The translations under genes were made by a program, and so were the position numbers. From contig CANNFR010000005.1 of assembly GCA_947503935.1 (NCBI GenBank), positions 186,001-250,000 of the forward strand: a stretch of DNA of 64,000 bases, given 5' to 3'. Every line of letters begins with the position of its first letter. The stretch's first letter is position 1. This DNA is from an uncultured Paracoccaceae bacterium (GTDB lineage: Bacteria > Pseudomonadota > Alphaproteobacteria > Rhodobacterales > Rhodobacteraceae). Below the pieces are notes generated by a model. It ran no database searches and was not told the origin of the DNA. It saw nothing but the letters and a program-made list of their open reading frames with translations. Below are positions 55,876 through 64,000 of this stretch, piece after piece.

Positions 55876-56063
55876 TGCGCGCCGGGCTGTGGATCTGGAT
55901 CGCGGCGGGCCTGATCGCGATGTCGGGCTGTGCGCCCGAGCCCATGATGGAACCGGCGCCAGTCCTCGAAGAGCCCTTCAGCGGGCTCTCGGACGAGCGC
56001 TGCGATGTGGCCATGCCGGGCGAGGGCGATGGCATTGGCGGCACGGGTTGCGGCATCGACTAA
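55872..56063 (+). CDS. Tiny lipoprotein
   Basis: A 63-residue precursor, MMRAGLWIWIAAGLIAMSGCAPEP, with lipobox MSGC (Cys20) and a short acidic mature peptide containing two further cysteines (DERCDVAMPG, GGTGCGID). It overlaps the DUF6502 gene by ATGA and is therefore part of that locus. Function unknown. Confidence 0.75.
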   Translation: MMRAGLWIWIAAGLIAMSGCAPEPMMEPAPVLEEPFSGLSDERCDVAMPGEGDGIGGTGCGID

Positions 56064-56204
56064 GCCAAAATCATTCGGCGGCCTGGGGGAGGTCCCGGGT
56101 CAAGCCCGGGACGGCTTGGCGCTAGGGGTCGGGCGACGCTGCGGGGAGTTGCGTGGTTTTGTGCTCTGCCCTATGTCTGCGCCTCGGTCTGAAGGGGACG
56201 GCGA

Positions 56205-57122
56205 ATGGCACAAAGCGTTTTCATCGATGGCGAGGCGGGCACGACGGGCCTGCAGATCCGCGAGCGGTTAGAGAGCCGTGCCGATATCCGACTGGTCAGC
56301 ATCGATCCCGAAAAACGCAAGGACCCCGCCGCGCGGCGGGCGGCCTATGCTGAGGCGGATGTGGCGATCCTTTGTCTGCCGGATGCCGCGGTGCATGAGA
56401 TCGTGCCCGAAATTGCGGATCTCGGCACGCGGCTGATCGACGCCAGCACCGCCCACCGGGTGCATCCCGATTGGGTCTTCGGGTTTGCCGAGCTGTCGGC
56501 CGACCGGCGCGCCTGGATCGCGGCGGCGCAATATATATCGAACCCGGGCTGCTATTCGACCGGGGCCATCGCCCTGATCCACCCTTTTGTGAAAGCTGGC
56601 CTCATCGCGCCGGACGAGGCGCTGAGCATCGCGGCCGTCAGCGGCTATACCGGCGGCGGCAAGGCGATGATCGCCGAGTTCGAGGCTGGTACCGCCCCGG
56701 ATCACTTCGCCTACGGGTTGGGGCAGCGGCACAAGCATCTGCCTGAAATCATGGAATATACCGGGCTGACGACGCGACCGATCTTCATGCCCGCAGTCGG
56801 TAATTTCGCGCAAGGCATGCTGGTCCAGGTGCCGTTGCATCTGGCCGGGCAGACCGACATCGCGGGCCTGCGACAGGCTCTGGCCGAGCATTATGCAGGG
56901 GCCAATTTCGTCTCGGTGGCCAAGGTGGCTGCCGATGAAAGCCGCCTCGATCCGACGCGGCTGAACGGCACCAACCGGATCGAGCTGTCGGTGCATGGCG
57001 ACGATACCACGGGCTGCGCCACGCTGGTGGCGATGCTGGACAATCTTGGAAAAGGCGCCTCGGGCGCGGCAGTGCAGAACCTCAACATCATGCTGGGGCT
57101 GGATGAGGCGACCGGGCTGTGA
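56205..57122 (+). CDS. argC: N-acetyl-gamma-glutamyl-phosphate reductase, type 2 ArgC
   Basis: ArgC reduces N-acetylglutamyl phosphate to the semialdehyde in arginine synthesis. The 305-residue protein is of the short, type-2 form: [17 protein letters not shown] at the NADP site, catalytic Cys116 in [12 protein letters not shown], and the C-terminal region [12 protein letters not shown]. It overlaps the SnoaL-like gene by GTGA. Confidence 0.95.
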   Translation: MAQSVFIDGEAGTTGLQIRERLESRADIRLVSIDPEKRKDPAARRAAYAEADVAILCLPDAAVHEIVPEIADLGTRLIDASTAHRVHPDWVFGFAELSADRRAWIAAAQYISNPGCYSTGAIALIHPFVKAGLIAPDEALSIAAVSGYTGGGKAMIAEFEAGTAPDHFAYGLGQRHKHLPEIMEYTGLTTRPIFMPAVGNFAQGMLVQVPLHLAGQTDIAGLRQALAEHYAGANFVSVAKVAADESRLDPTRLNGTNRIELSVHGDDTTGCATLVAMLDNLGKGASGAAVQNLNIMLGLDEATGL

Positions 57123-57469
57123 CCGATCCGCTGGCCTTTGCGGCCGACTGGCAGGCGGCCTGGAACAGCCATAACCTGGATCGCATCCTTGCCCATTACC
57201 GCGAGGATATCGTGTTTCGGTCGCGCAAGGCCGTGCCGCTGATGGGCACCGGCGTGATCGAGGGGGTCGAGGCGCTGCGTAGCTATTGGGCAGCAGCTTT
57301 GGCGCGGCAGCCCGGCTTGCACTTTGAGGTAACGCGCGTCTTCGCAGGCCATCAGATGATGGTGATTGAGTACCGTAACCATCGTGGTGTCATTGCGGCA
57401 GAAACACTGCGGTTCGATGATGCAGGCCGTGTGGTTGAAGCATCGGCTTGTCATGAACTTACTAGCTAA
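57119..57469 (+). CDS. SnoaL-like (NTF2-fold) protein
   Basis: A 116-residue product from a GTG overlapping the argC stop. [25 protein letters not shown] and [23 protein letters not shown] match the nuclear-transport-factor-2/SnoaL fold of small isomerases or ligand-binding proteins. Function unknown. Confidence 0.82.
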   Translation: MTDPLAFAADWQAAWNSHNLDRILAHYREDIVFRSRKAVPLMGTGVIEGVEALRSYWAAALARQPGLHFEVTRVFAGHQMMVIEYRNHRGVIAAETLRFDDAGRVVEASACHELTS

Positions 57470-57666
57470 CGTGATTTTAAGCTTGATACGATATTGCAAA
57501 GCAACGCGGGGATGGTCTGCGGTTGCGACTGCCTGGATTACAGAACGTGCAACCTAGCTTGCCTTTCTTGAATACAATTTTTGAGTGTTTTGATCTGGAA
57601 GAATCACTTTTTAGGTGATAGGAAGCAGGTCTTCATTTTAGAAGTTATATTTTAGGAGAATGAATT

Positions 57667-58095
57667 ATGGCATTTAATCCCAATCAATCCACGCTGGCGG
57701 CCTGCATCGAAGAGTTGCGTGAACTTCAGCGTGAGATGGATCTGGACATGGGAAAGATCATCACGTCCCGCGATCCTATCGTTGAGAAGATGGCCTATTC
57801 GAAACTGGCTGTGCGCAACGTGCCTGATGGATTCACGAAAACGCGATTGCCAGTTTTTTTCGATAAGGAAACAACGCTTTACGTATCATCTGCAGCGCCG
57901 GGTGCGCAGGCGCCGAAGCACAGTCATGATGAGGGTGACGGGATCCGTGTCATGGTCAGCGGCTCGATCCGCTATGGTGACGCCGAACTGACCGAGGGTG
58001 ATTGGATGTTCGTACCAAAAGGTGTGCCGTACGAATTCGAAGTGGGCCCACGCGGCGCGACAATGTTTTATTGCTATAGCTGCTGCTGCGCGTAA
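57667..58095 (+). CDS. Cupin-domain protein with cysteine-rich C-terminus
   Basis: The 142-residue protein has a helical N-terminal part (QSTLAACIEELRELQREMDLDMG) and a cupin barrel (TLYVSSAAPGAQAPKHSHDEGDGIRVMVSG, with EGDWMFVPKGVPYEFEVG): the metal motif is HSHDEGDG. The last residues are FYCYSCCCA, four cysteines in seven positions, which is unusual for a cupin. AGGAG lies before the ATG. The flanking 57470-57666 is AT-rich. Likely a metal-binding sensor or enzyme; role unknown. Confidence 0.8.
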   Translation: MAFNPNQSTLAACIEELRELQREMDLDMGKIITSRDPIVEKMAYSKLAVRNVPDGFTKTRLPVFFDKETTLYVSSAAPGAQAPKHSHDEGDGIRVMVSGSIRYGDAELTEGDWMFVPKGVPYEFEVGPRGATMFYCYSCCCA

Positions 58096-58151
58096 TTCTC
58101 GTGTTTTAGGCGGTAGTATTTCGCGCAAATATTGACTGAATTGGAAAGGTC

Positions 58152-58180
58152 ATTGTGCCCGGACATTATCCGGGCACAAT
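58152..58180. terminator. Two-way terminator hairpin
   Basis: ATTGTGCCCGG (58152-58162) and CCGGGCACAAT (58170-58180) form a perfect 11-bp stem with a seven-base loop between the convergent cupin and substrate-binding-protein genes; AGGGTTTTCT follows on the plus strand. Confidence 0.8.
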
Positions 58181-58191
58181 AGGGTTTTCTA

Positions 58192-59856
58192 TCACATACC
58201 CAAGCTGGCCTTGTAGAGCGCGATTTGCTGCTCGCGGCCGATCTGGTCTGTGATCCGCTCCCAGGCGGCAGCGATGGCATCGGCGGTTTCCTGGGCGCTG
58301 CCGTATTGCCCGGCAAAGCCTTTGGCCAATTCGTCTTCCGCGACCGAGTAGTATTGGAAGATGCCAGGGATGCGCGGTTCGATCGCCGAGTTGGGGTGGT
58401 TGTAGCTGTCGGCGTTCGAGCCGAGGTAGTCCTCGACAAAGGCGCGGTCATAGCCCGCTTCCTCCCACTCTTCGAACTGGAAGTGCGAGTTGCGGTAGGG
58501 CTGGAACCCTGACGGATAGGCCGAGGTCCAGAGCGACAGGTCGCGCCCGCCCAGATGCGCCGCGGCCGACCAGGCGGCCTTGTGCTTTTTCTCATCCCCG
58601 TCGACACGGGCCATGACGTAGATGCCCCAGCCGATATAGGCCATGTTCGGCGCCTCGTTCGGGCCGCTATCCAGCGTGTCCCATTCGCCGGTGGCGTGGT
58701 TCCAGACATCGTCCGACCCAGGCAGATGCCGGAAGCCCACCACGTCGCCCACGACAGACCCGTCAGAGGTGCGCGCCGAGGATCCCACATCGCCCCACCA
58801 GCTGATCATGCTGCCGGTGCCGGCCAGGAATTGCTGGAAGGCGGTGGTGCCCGGATCGGCGTTGATCTGGTCGGCGGGCTGAGTGTCCATCACGTCCATC
58901 ACGTCCTGGATGGCGCGGACGAAAGCGGCGTTGTTGACGCGCGGTTTCATCGTCTCGGGGTCAAACAGCCAGGCGGGATCGTCGGGATGCTTGGCATAGG
59001 CCGTCGCGCGGCTTTCCAGGAAGTAGAAGCCAAACCCGCCCCAGCCCTTCAGCGGGTCGAGATAGCCGTGCGCGGCCAGCCCCGTCAGCGGGTCGGTCTT
59101 GCCGGCCAGGAACTTGGTATGGGCCTGCACCTGCTGCCAGGTCTCGGGCGGCGCCCAGGGCGTTCCGTCGCCCTCGCTGGCCCAGGCGGTCGCGAACTCC
59201 TCGTTCTCGTAGTAATCCTTGCGATAGGCAAAGGTATGCGCGTCGCCATCGATCGAGACGCGGTAGGTCTTGCCATCCCAGGTGCCGACCGGGGCCTGAA
59301 GGTAGCCCACGTAATCATCCATATCGATGAGGTCTTTCACCCAATCGGGCATTTCCGAGGCCAGGCCCCGGCCGCAAACGTCGCCCTCGAACGGGGCGCC
59401 CATTTCGATGATGTCGAAATCCACCGTGCCTGTGGCAATCGACTGCTGGAGGCGCGCGTTGTAATCGGCCTGCGCAAGGTCGATCCAGTTGATCGTGGCG
59501 CCGGTATAGGCCTCCCAGGGTTTCAGGAACCCGCGGAACAGGAAGTTGTGCAGGTTCTGGTTGTTGAGCCCCATGAAGGTCAGCTCGACCCCCTCAAACT
59601 CGCCCTCGGCCACCGTCTCCATCGTCGGCCCAAGGCACATCTCGCCGACCCTTTGCCAATCGGCATCGGTGGGCGAGCCCTGGCCGACACCGGGGATCTT
59701 GAGGATCTCGGCGCGCACATTGCCATGGCCTGCCGCCAGCGCAGCGCGCGGTTTAAGCCCCATGGCCGAGGCCGCGCCCAACGCGGCGGTGCCCTGCAAC
59801 AGGCGGCGGCGGGTCATGCCGCTTTTCACGGCATACTCGTAGAGTTCGGTTTTCAA
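58192..59856 (-). CDS. ABC transporter substrate-binding protein (family 1, Tat-exported)
   Basis: The 554-residue protein starts at a TTG (LKTELYEYAVKSG) with GGGAGG six bases upstream; the signal is MTRRRLLQGTAALGAASAMG with a twin-arginine core. The mature part has the family-1 sugar-type binding-protein pattern (LNNQNLHNFLFRGFLKPWEAYTGATINWIDLAQ). It is longer than most sugar-binding proteins. The ATPase is divergent at 60043; no permease genes are in the window, so the rest of the transporter is elsewhere or missing. The substrate is unknown. Confidence 0.88.
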   Translation of the reverse strand: MKTELYEYAVKSGMTRRRLLQGTAALGAASAMGLKPRAALAAGHGNVRAEILKIPGVGQGSPTDADWQRVGEMCLGPTMETVAEGEFEGVELTFMGLNNQNLHNFLFRGFLKPWEAYTGATINWIDLAQADYNARLQQSIATGTVDFDIIEMGAPFEGDVCGRGLASEMPDWVKDLIDMDDYVGYLQAPVGTWDGKTYRVSIDGDAHTFAYRKDYYENEEFATAWASEGDGTPWAPPETWQQVQAHTKFLAGKTDPLTGLAAHGYLDPLKGWGGFGFYFLESRATAYAKHPDDPAWLFDPETMKPRVNNAAFVRAIQDVMDVMDTQPADQINADPGTTAFQQFLAGTGSMISWWGDVGSSARTSDGSVVGDVVGFRHLPGSDDVWNHATGEWDTLDSGPNEAPNMAYIGWGIYVMARVDGDEKKHKAAWSAAAHLGGRDLSLWTSAYPSGFQPYRNSHFQFEEWEEAGYDRAFVEDYLGSNADSYNHPNSAIEPRIPGIFQYYSVAEDELAKGFAGQYGSAQETADAIAAAWERITDQIGREQQIALYKASLGM

Positions 59857-59963
59857 AGCGTATCCTCCCTGGTGTATCGGTTGCGGGGGCGGGGCCTTCG
59901 GCCTCTCTTTCCCCGGGGTCATCTTGCCCCACGATCCACGTCAAGGGACGGGCTGTCAAGTTT

Positions 59964-59975
59964 CTAACATGTTAG
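59964..59975. promoter_or_regulatory. Palindrome in the divergent transporter promoter region
   Basis: CTAACATGTTAG is a perfect 12-bp palindrome between the divergent substrate-binding-protein and ATPase genes, close to TTGACA and TAGTAT elements. GntR- or LacI-type regulators bind sites of this kind; the regulator is not identified. Confidence 0.45.
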
Positions 59976-60042
59976 TATGGTCAGGGCGTGGACAGGCCGG
60001 ATTTGCTCGGCTACCTCTAGGGAAACACGAAGGGGGAGGCGC

Positions 60043-61085
<1,043 letters not shown>

Positions 61086-61086
<1 letters not shown>

Positions 61087-61757
61087 TGCGGCATGTGCTG
61101 GTCTATGGCGACAGCAACAGCCATGGCTCGGCACCTTTGCCCGATCTGCAGACCCGCGGGCGCTACGGCCCGACCGAACGCTGGCCGGGTGTGATGGCCG
61201 CAGCTTTGGGCGACGGTTGGACCGTGATTGAGGAGGCCTTGCCCGGCCGGACGACGGTGCATCCCGATCCGGTTTCGGGCCTGCACAAGAATGGCCTCAT
61301 GGTCCTGCCTGCGGTTCTGGAAAGCCACGCGCCGCTGGATCTGGTCATTTTGATGCTGGGCACCAATGACCTGAAGGCCCGCTTCAACGTGCCGCCGGTT
61401 GAGGTGGCCGAGGGCGTTGCGCATCTGGTTCGCCTGGTGGGCCAAAGTGCCGCCGGGCCGGATGGCGGGCCGCCCCGCGTGATGCTGATCGCCCCGCCTG
61501 CGGTGGACGAGGCCGGATGCCTGGCCGAGATTTTCCAGGGCGCGACCGAGAAATCGCGCCGCCTTGGCCCGCACTACGCCGATATTGCCGCACGTCACGG
61601 TGCGGCGTTTCTGGATGCGGGGGCCCTGATCGCGCCCTCGCCGGTGGACGGCGTGCATCTGGCGGTGCAGGATCACGCCAAGCTGGGGGCGGCTGTGGCC
61701 GACGCCGTCTTGGCGATGGAGTTCGATGGGGAGGAGAACAATGCTCAAAGGGATTGA
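61086..61757 (+). CDS. SGNH/GDSL hydrolase family protein
   Basis: The 223-residue protein has the SGNH blocks: VYGDSNSHG (Ser nucleophile near residue 10), the Gly in EEALPGRTT, LMLGTNDLK (Asn) and the C-terminal SPVDGVHL with the Asp-x-x-His dyad. Such proteins are esterases or acetylhydrolases, cytoplasmic here as no signal peptide is visible. It overlaps the ATPase and RbsD/FucU genes, suggesting deacylation of an imported sugar derivative. Confidence 0.88.
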
Positions 61758-62193
61758 CCCGCGCCTGAACGCAGATGTGCTTTATGCCTTGCGCGCGATG
61801 GGACATGGCGATGCGCTCATCATTGCCGACACGAATTTTCCCTCCGACAGCGTGGCCCGCGAGACCGTGCTGGGCGAGCTGCTGAGGATGGAGAACCTCA
61901 CCTGCGCCGAAGCGGTTCAGGCGGTTCTGTCGGTGATGCCGCTCGATACCTTTGTCGACGATTTTGCCGGACGGATGCAGGTGGTCGATGCCCCCGATGA
62001 CGTGCCCCCTGTTCAGGCTGAAGTGCAGCAGGTGATCGACAAGGCCGAAGGCCGCGCGCGTCCGATGATCGGCATCGAACGGTTCGATTTCTACGATCAC
62101 GCGCGGAGGGCCTATGCCGTCATACAGACGGGCGAGCGCCGCTTTTACGGCTGCTTTCTGCTGCGCAAGGGCGTGATCGGGCCGGAGGAGTGA
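61741..62193 (+). CDS. RbsD/FucU family sugar mutarotase
   Basis: The 150-residue protein belongs to the RbsD/FucU family, which interconverts pyranose and anomeric forms of ribose or fucose: MLKGIDPRLNADVLYALRAMGHGDALIIADTNFP (His24-region), then the DHARRAYAVIQTGERRFYGCFLLRKGVI ending, more like FucU. It overlaps the SGNH gene by 17 bases and precedes ribokinase. Confidence 0.9.
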   Translation: MLKGIDPRLNADVLYALRAMGHGDALIIADTNFPSDSVARETVLGELLRMENLTCAEAVQAVLSVMPLDTFVDDFAGRMQVVDAPDDVPPVQAEVQQVIDKAEGRARPMIGIERFDFYDHARRAYAVIQTGERRFYGCFLLRKGVIGPEE

Positions 62194-62197
62194 CCCC

Positions 62198-63115
62198 ATG
62201 AGCATCGTGATCCTCGGTGTCTTCGTGGCCGACACCGCCTACCGCGCCGACCGCCAGCCCAAGATGGGCGAGACGATCCTCGGCCGCAGTTTCGCGCTGG
62301 GGCCGGGCGGCAAGGGATCGAACCAGGCGGTGGCGGCGGCCATGGCGGGGGGTGACGTGCATTTCATCACCCGGCTCGGTCGCGACGCCTTCGCCGACAT
62401 GGCGCGTGCCACATGGGACAAGGCGGGCGTCACGCCTGAAATCACGGAAGACCCCGACAGCTACACAGGCGCCGCCTACATCTTCATCGAAGAGGCCAGC
62501 GGCAACAACGCCATCATCATCGCCCCCGGCGCCGCCGGCCGGATCTCGGCTGACGATGTCGAGGCGCGTGCGGATCTGATCGGCAAGGCTCAGATCTTCA
62601 TGACCCAGTTGGAACAACCGATGGAGGCCGCTTTGCGCGGGCTGCAGATCGCCCAGGATGCGGGGGTCCGGACCATCCTGAACCCCGCGCCCGCCGCGCC
62701 TTTGGATGGTGCGATGCTGGCGCTTTGCGATATCATCACCCCGAATGAGACCGAGGCCGAGGGGATCACCGGCATCGCGGTCCACGATGTCGCCTCGGCC
62801 GAGGCTGCCGCCAAGGCCCTGCGCGACCGTGGCGTCGGCACGGCCATTATCACGCTGGGCGAAAACGGCGCCCTACTGCATCAGAATGGTCAGTCCACAC
62901 ATGTTTCGGCCTTGAATGCCGGCCCCGTAGTTGAAACCACGGGCGCCGGCGACGCCTTCAACGGTGCGCTGGCCGTGGCCCTGGCCGAAGGCCGGGGGCT
63001 GGAGGACGCGGTCCGCTTCGGCTGCGCCACGGCTGCCATCTCGGTCACCCGCCCCGGAACCGCCCCCGCCATGCCACCGCGCGCTGAGATCGACGCCCTG
63101 CTGGCCAAGGGCTGA
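62198..63115 (+). CDS. rbsK: Ribokinase
   Basis: A 305-residue PfkB-family kinase that phosphorylates ribose at O5: MSIVILGVFVADTAYRADRQPKMGETILGRSF, the PGGKGSNQAVAAA substrate loop, ILNPAPAAPLDG, and the DTTGAGDAFNGALA-type anion hole (ETTGAGDAFNGALA), with the catalytic Asp in GAGDAF. It ends the ATPase-SGNH-RbsD-rbsK operon. The substrate may be ribose or a related sugar. Confidence 0.92.
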   Translation: MSIVILGVFVADTAYRADRQPKMGETILGRSFALGPGGKGSNQAVAAAMAGGDVHFITRLGRDAFADMARATWDKAGVTPEITEDPDSYTGAAYIFIEEASGNNAIIIAPGAAGRISADDVEARADLIGKAQIFMTQLEQPMEAALRGLQIAQDAGVRTILNPAPAAPLDGAMLALCDIITPNETEAEGITGIAVHDVASAEAAAKALRDRGVGTAIITLGENGALLHQNGQSTHVSALNAGPVVETTGAGDAFNGALAVALAEGRGLEDAVRFGCATAAISVTRPGTAPAMPPRAEIDALLAKG

Positions 63116-63227
63116 GCGATCGCCGAGCCCCTAAATCGGGGATGTCTCAGGAAAGCTGGATATTCAGATTGGTCTTTCGAGCGGCATGGTGTGAGTTATC
63201 ATGCTGCACGGGCGATTTTACTCCCGA

Positions 63228-63707
63228 TCAGCTCTGGCCGTCAATCGCCGATAACAGCAGCCTCAACGCGTGGTCCCGGGCGGCGCGGCGGACCTCGTTG
63301 CGGCCCATGGCGCCAAACTCGACCGTCTCGACCTGTGTCTCCTGACCCGTCCGCGCCAGGCCAAAGCAGACCCGGCCTTCGGGCTTGTGCTCTGACCCGC
63401 CGGGGCCGGCAATGCCCGTGACCGAGACGGCAAAGGTGGACTGCGACCGGGTCAACGCGCCCTCGGCCATCTCAAGAACGACATGTTCGGACACCGCGCC
63501 ATGGGCTGCGAGGGTCTCGGGGCAGACCCCGAGCATCGCGACTTTTGCGGCGTTCGAATAGGTGATGAACCCGCGGTCGAACATGGCTGACGAGCCCGCG
63601 ATATCGGTGATCGCCGCCCCAATCATGCCACCGGTACAGCTTTCGGCCGTAGCAATCAGGGCGCCGGTTTCCGTTGCCTTTTCAACAAGATCGGCGGCGA
63701 GGCTCAT
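63228..63707 (-). CDS. CinA-family nicotinamide-nucleotide amidohydrolase (PncC-like)
   Basis: The 159-residue protein is the C-terminal CinA/PncC amidase domain, which recycles nicotinamide mononucleotide: TAESCTGGMIGAAITDIAGSSAMFDRGFITYSNAAK and VSVTGIAGPGGSEHKPEGRVCFGL. There is no N-terminal competence domain. Its ATG overlaps the pgpA stop by ATGA. Confidence 0.92.
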   Translation of the reverse strand: MSLAADLVEKATETGALIATAESCTGGMIGAAITDIAGSSAMFDRGFITYSNAAKVAMLGVCPETLAAHGAVSEHVVLEMAEGALTRSQSTFAVSVTGIAGPGGSEHKPEGRVCFGLARTGQETQVETVEFGAMGRNEVRRAARDHALRLLLSAIDGQS

Positions 63708-64000
63708 ACCCCGAGCACTCCGTGCGCCATCCAGGCCCCAAGGGCCACGACGATCGCCGCCATGATGCCTGCGATGATATCATCCAGCATCACGCCCAAG
63801 GCGCCGTGCTGGCGGTCGGCCCAGCCGACGGGGCCGGGCTTCCAGATGTCGAACAGGCGGAACAGGACAAAGGCCGCAACCCAGCCCGGCCAGGGAAAGA
63901 CCCACGCCTCGGCGCCCGCATGCCAGAGGCCAAGCGACAGGGGCCAAAGCGCGATCCACTGGCCTGCGACCTCGTCGATGACGATCTCGGAAGGGTCCGG
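63704..64000 (-). CDS. pgpA: Phosphatidylglycerophosphatase A (5' end outside window)
   Basis: PgpA removes phosphate from phosphatidylglycerol phosphate in the inner membrane. The C-terminal 98 residues are visible, reading EIVIDEVAGQWIALW near the left of the visible part, VLFRLFDIWKPGPVGWADRQ, LGVMLDDIIAGIMAAIV. The protein ends in AHGVLGV just before the cinA-type gene. The N-terminus lies past the right edge. Confidence 0.9.
   Translation of the reverse strand, partial: PDPSEIVIDEVAGQWIALWPLSLGLWHAGAEAWVFPWPGWVAAFVLFRLFDIWKPGPVGWADRQHGALGVMLDDIIAGIMAAIVVALGAWMAHGVLGV

Noticed and set aside
58555-59967. Long plus-strand open frame opposite the substrate-binding protein gene
   Set aside because: A shadow of a strongly supported gene; translation dominated by Arg, Gly and His with no motif.

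Overview
The window is GC-rich chromosomal DNA of a Rhodobacterales (Roseobacter/Rhodobacter-type) alphaproteobacterium. I base this on gene order and family rather than on any search: trpG-trpD-trpC-moaC-moeA, the four-subunit sarcosine oxidase genes soxB-D-A-G, the run pyrC-pyrE-dnaB ... alr ... radA-cvpA-purF, an Atm1-type exporter, BioY and type-2 ArgC. Coding density is high, neighbouring genes often overlap by 1-4 bases (ATGA, GTGA, TGATG), and GTG or TTG starts are frequent.

Layout. 1-3616 (minus): moeA (cut by the window edge), moaC, trpC, trpD, trpG. 3755-5404 (plus): divergent polysaccharide deacetylase of the YibQ type. 5405-6188: AT-richer islet with one small secreted protein. 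6189-8127 (minus): DUF1289 protein, ruvX, ccmI. 8306-14902 (plus): soxB, an AT-rich interruption with small unknown genes, soxD, a 142-bp inverted-repeat segment, soxA and soxG. 14936-18269 (minus): DUF6636 protein, a two-domain glycosyltransferase, a secreted protein. 18540-21158 (plus): sodB, TraB/GumN protein, rarD; 21095-21646 (minus): LOG-family protein overlapping the end of rarD. 21753-25503 (plus): LysM protein, atm1, small membrane protein. 25534-26898: SDR (minus) and bioY (plus). A cluster of four related hairpins (26915-27023) separates bioY from purF. 27025-39926 (minus): purF, cvpA, radA, three membrane proteins, alr, DUF1194 protein, a TetR-SDR pair with a small divergent plus-strand gene, dnaB, pyrE, pyrC. 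39970-41037 (minus): secreted protein.

41218-52765 (plus) holds a full set of urease structural and accessory genes (ureD, A, B, C, E, F, G), interrupted by about fifteen other genes: a 56-residue His-rich membrane peptide, a Tat-exported cyclase, two carboxymuconolactone-decarboxylase-like proteins, a GFA-fold protein, an acyl-carrier-like protein lacking its serine, several small secreted proteins, a DUF1127 protein and a DUF3995 protein. 52995-53681: secreted protein. 53753-56063: a vWA-domain lipoprotein (minus) divergent from a DUF6502 protein plus a tiny lipoprotein (plus), with two near-identical palindromes in the shared promoter region. 56205-58095 (plus): argC, a SnoaL-like protein, a cupin with a cysteine-rich tail. 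58192-63115: a Tat-dependent ABC substrate-binding protein (minus) divergent from ABC ATPase, SGNH hydrolase, RbsD/FucU protein and ribokinase (plus). 63228-64000 (minus): CinA-type amidase and pgpA, cut by the window edge.

Most of the window is core metabolism (tryptophan, molybdopterin, purine, pyrimidine, arginine, sarcosine and urea use, metal and redox homeostasis). The least explained parts are the vWA/DUF6502 locus, the serine-less carrier protein in the urease cluster, the four-hairpin cluster, the sox inverted repeat and the Cys-tailed cupin. I saw no tRNA, rRNA, CRISPR array, transposase or prophage gene.
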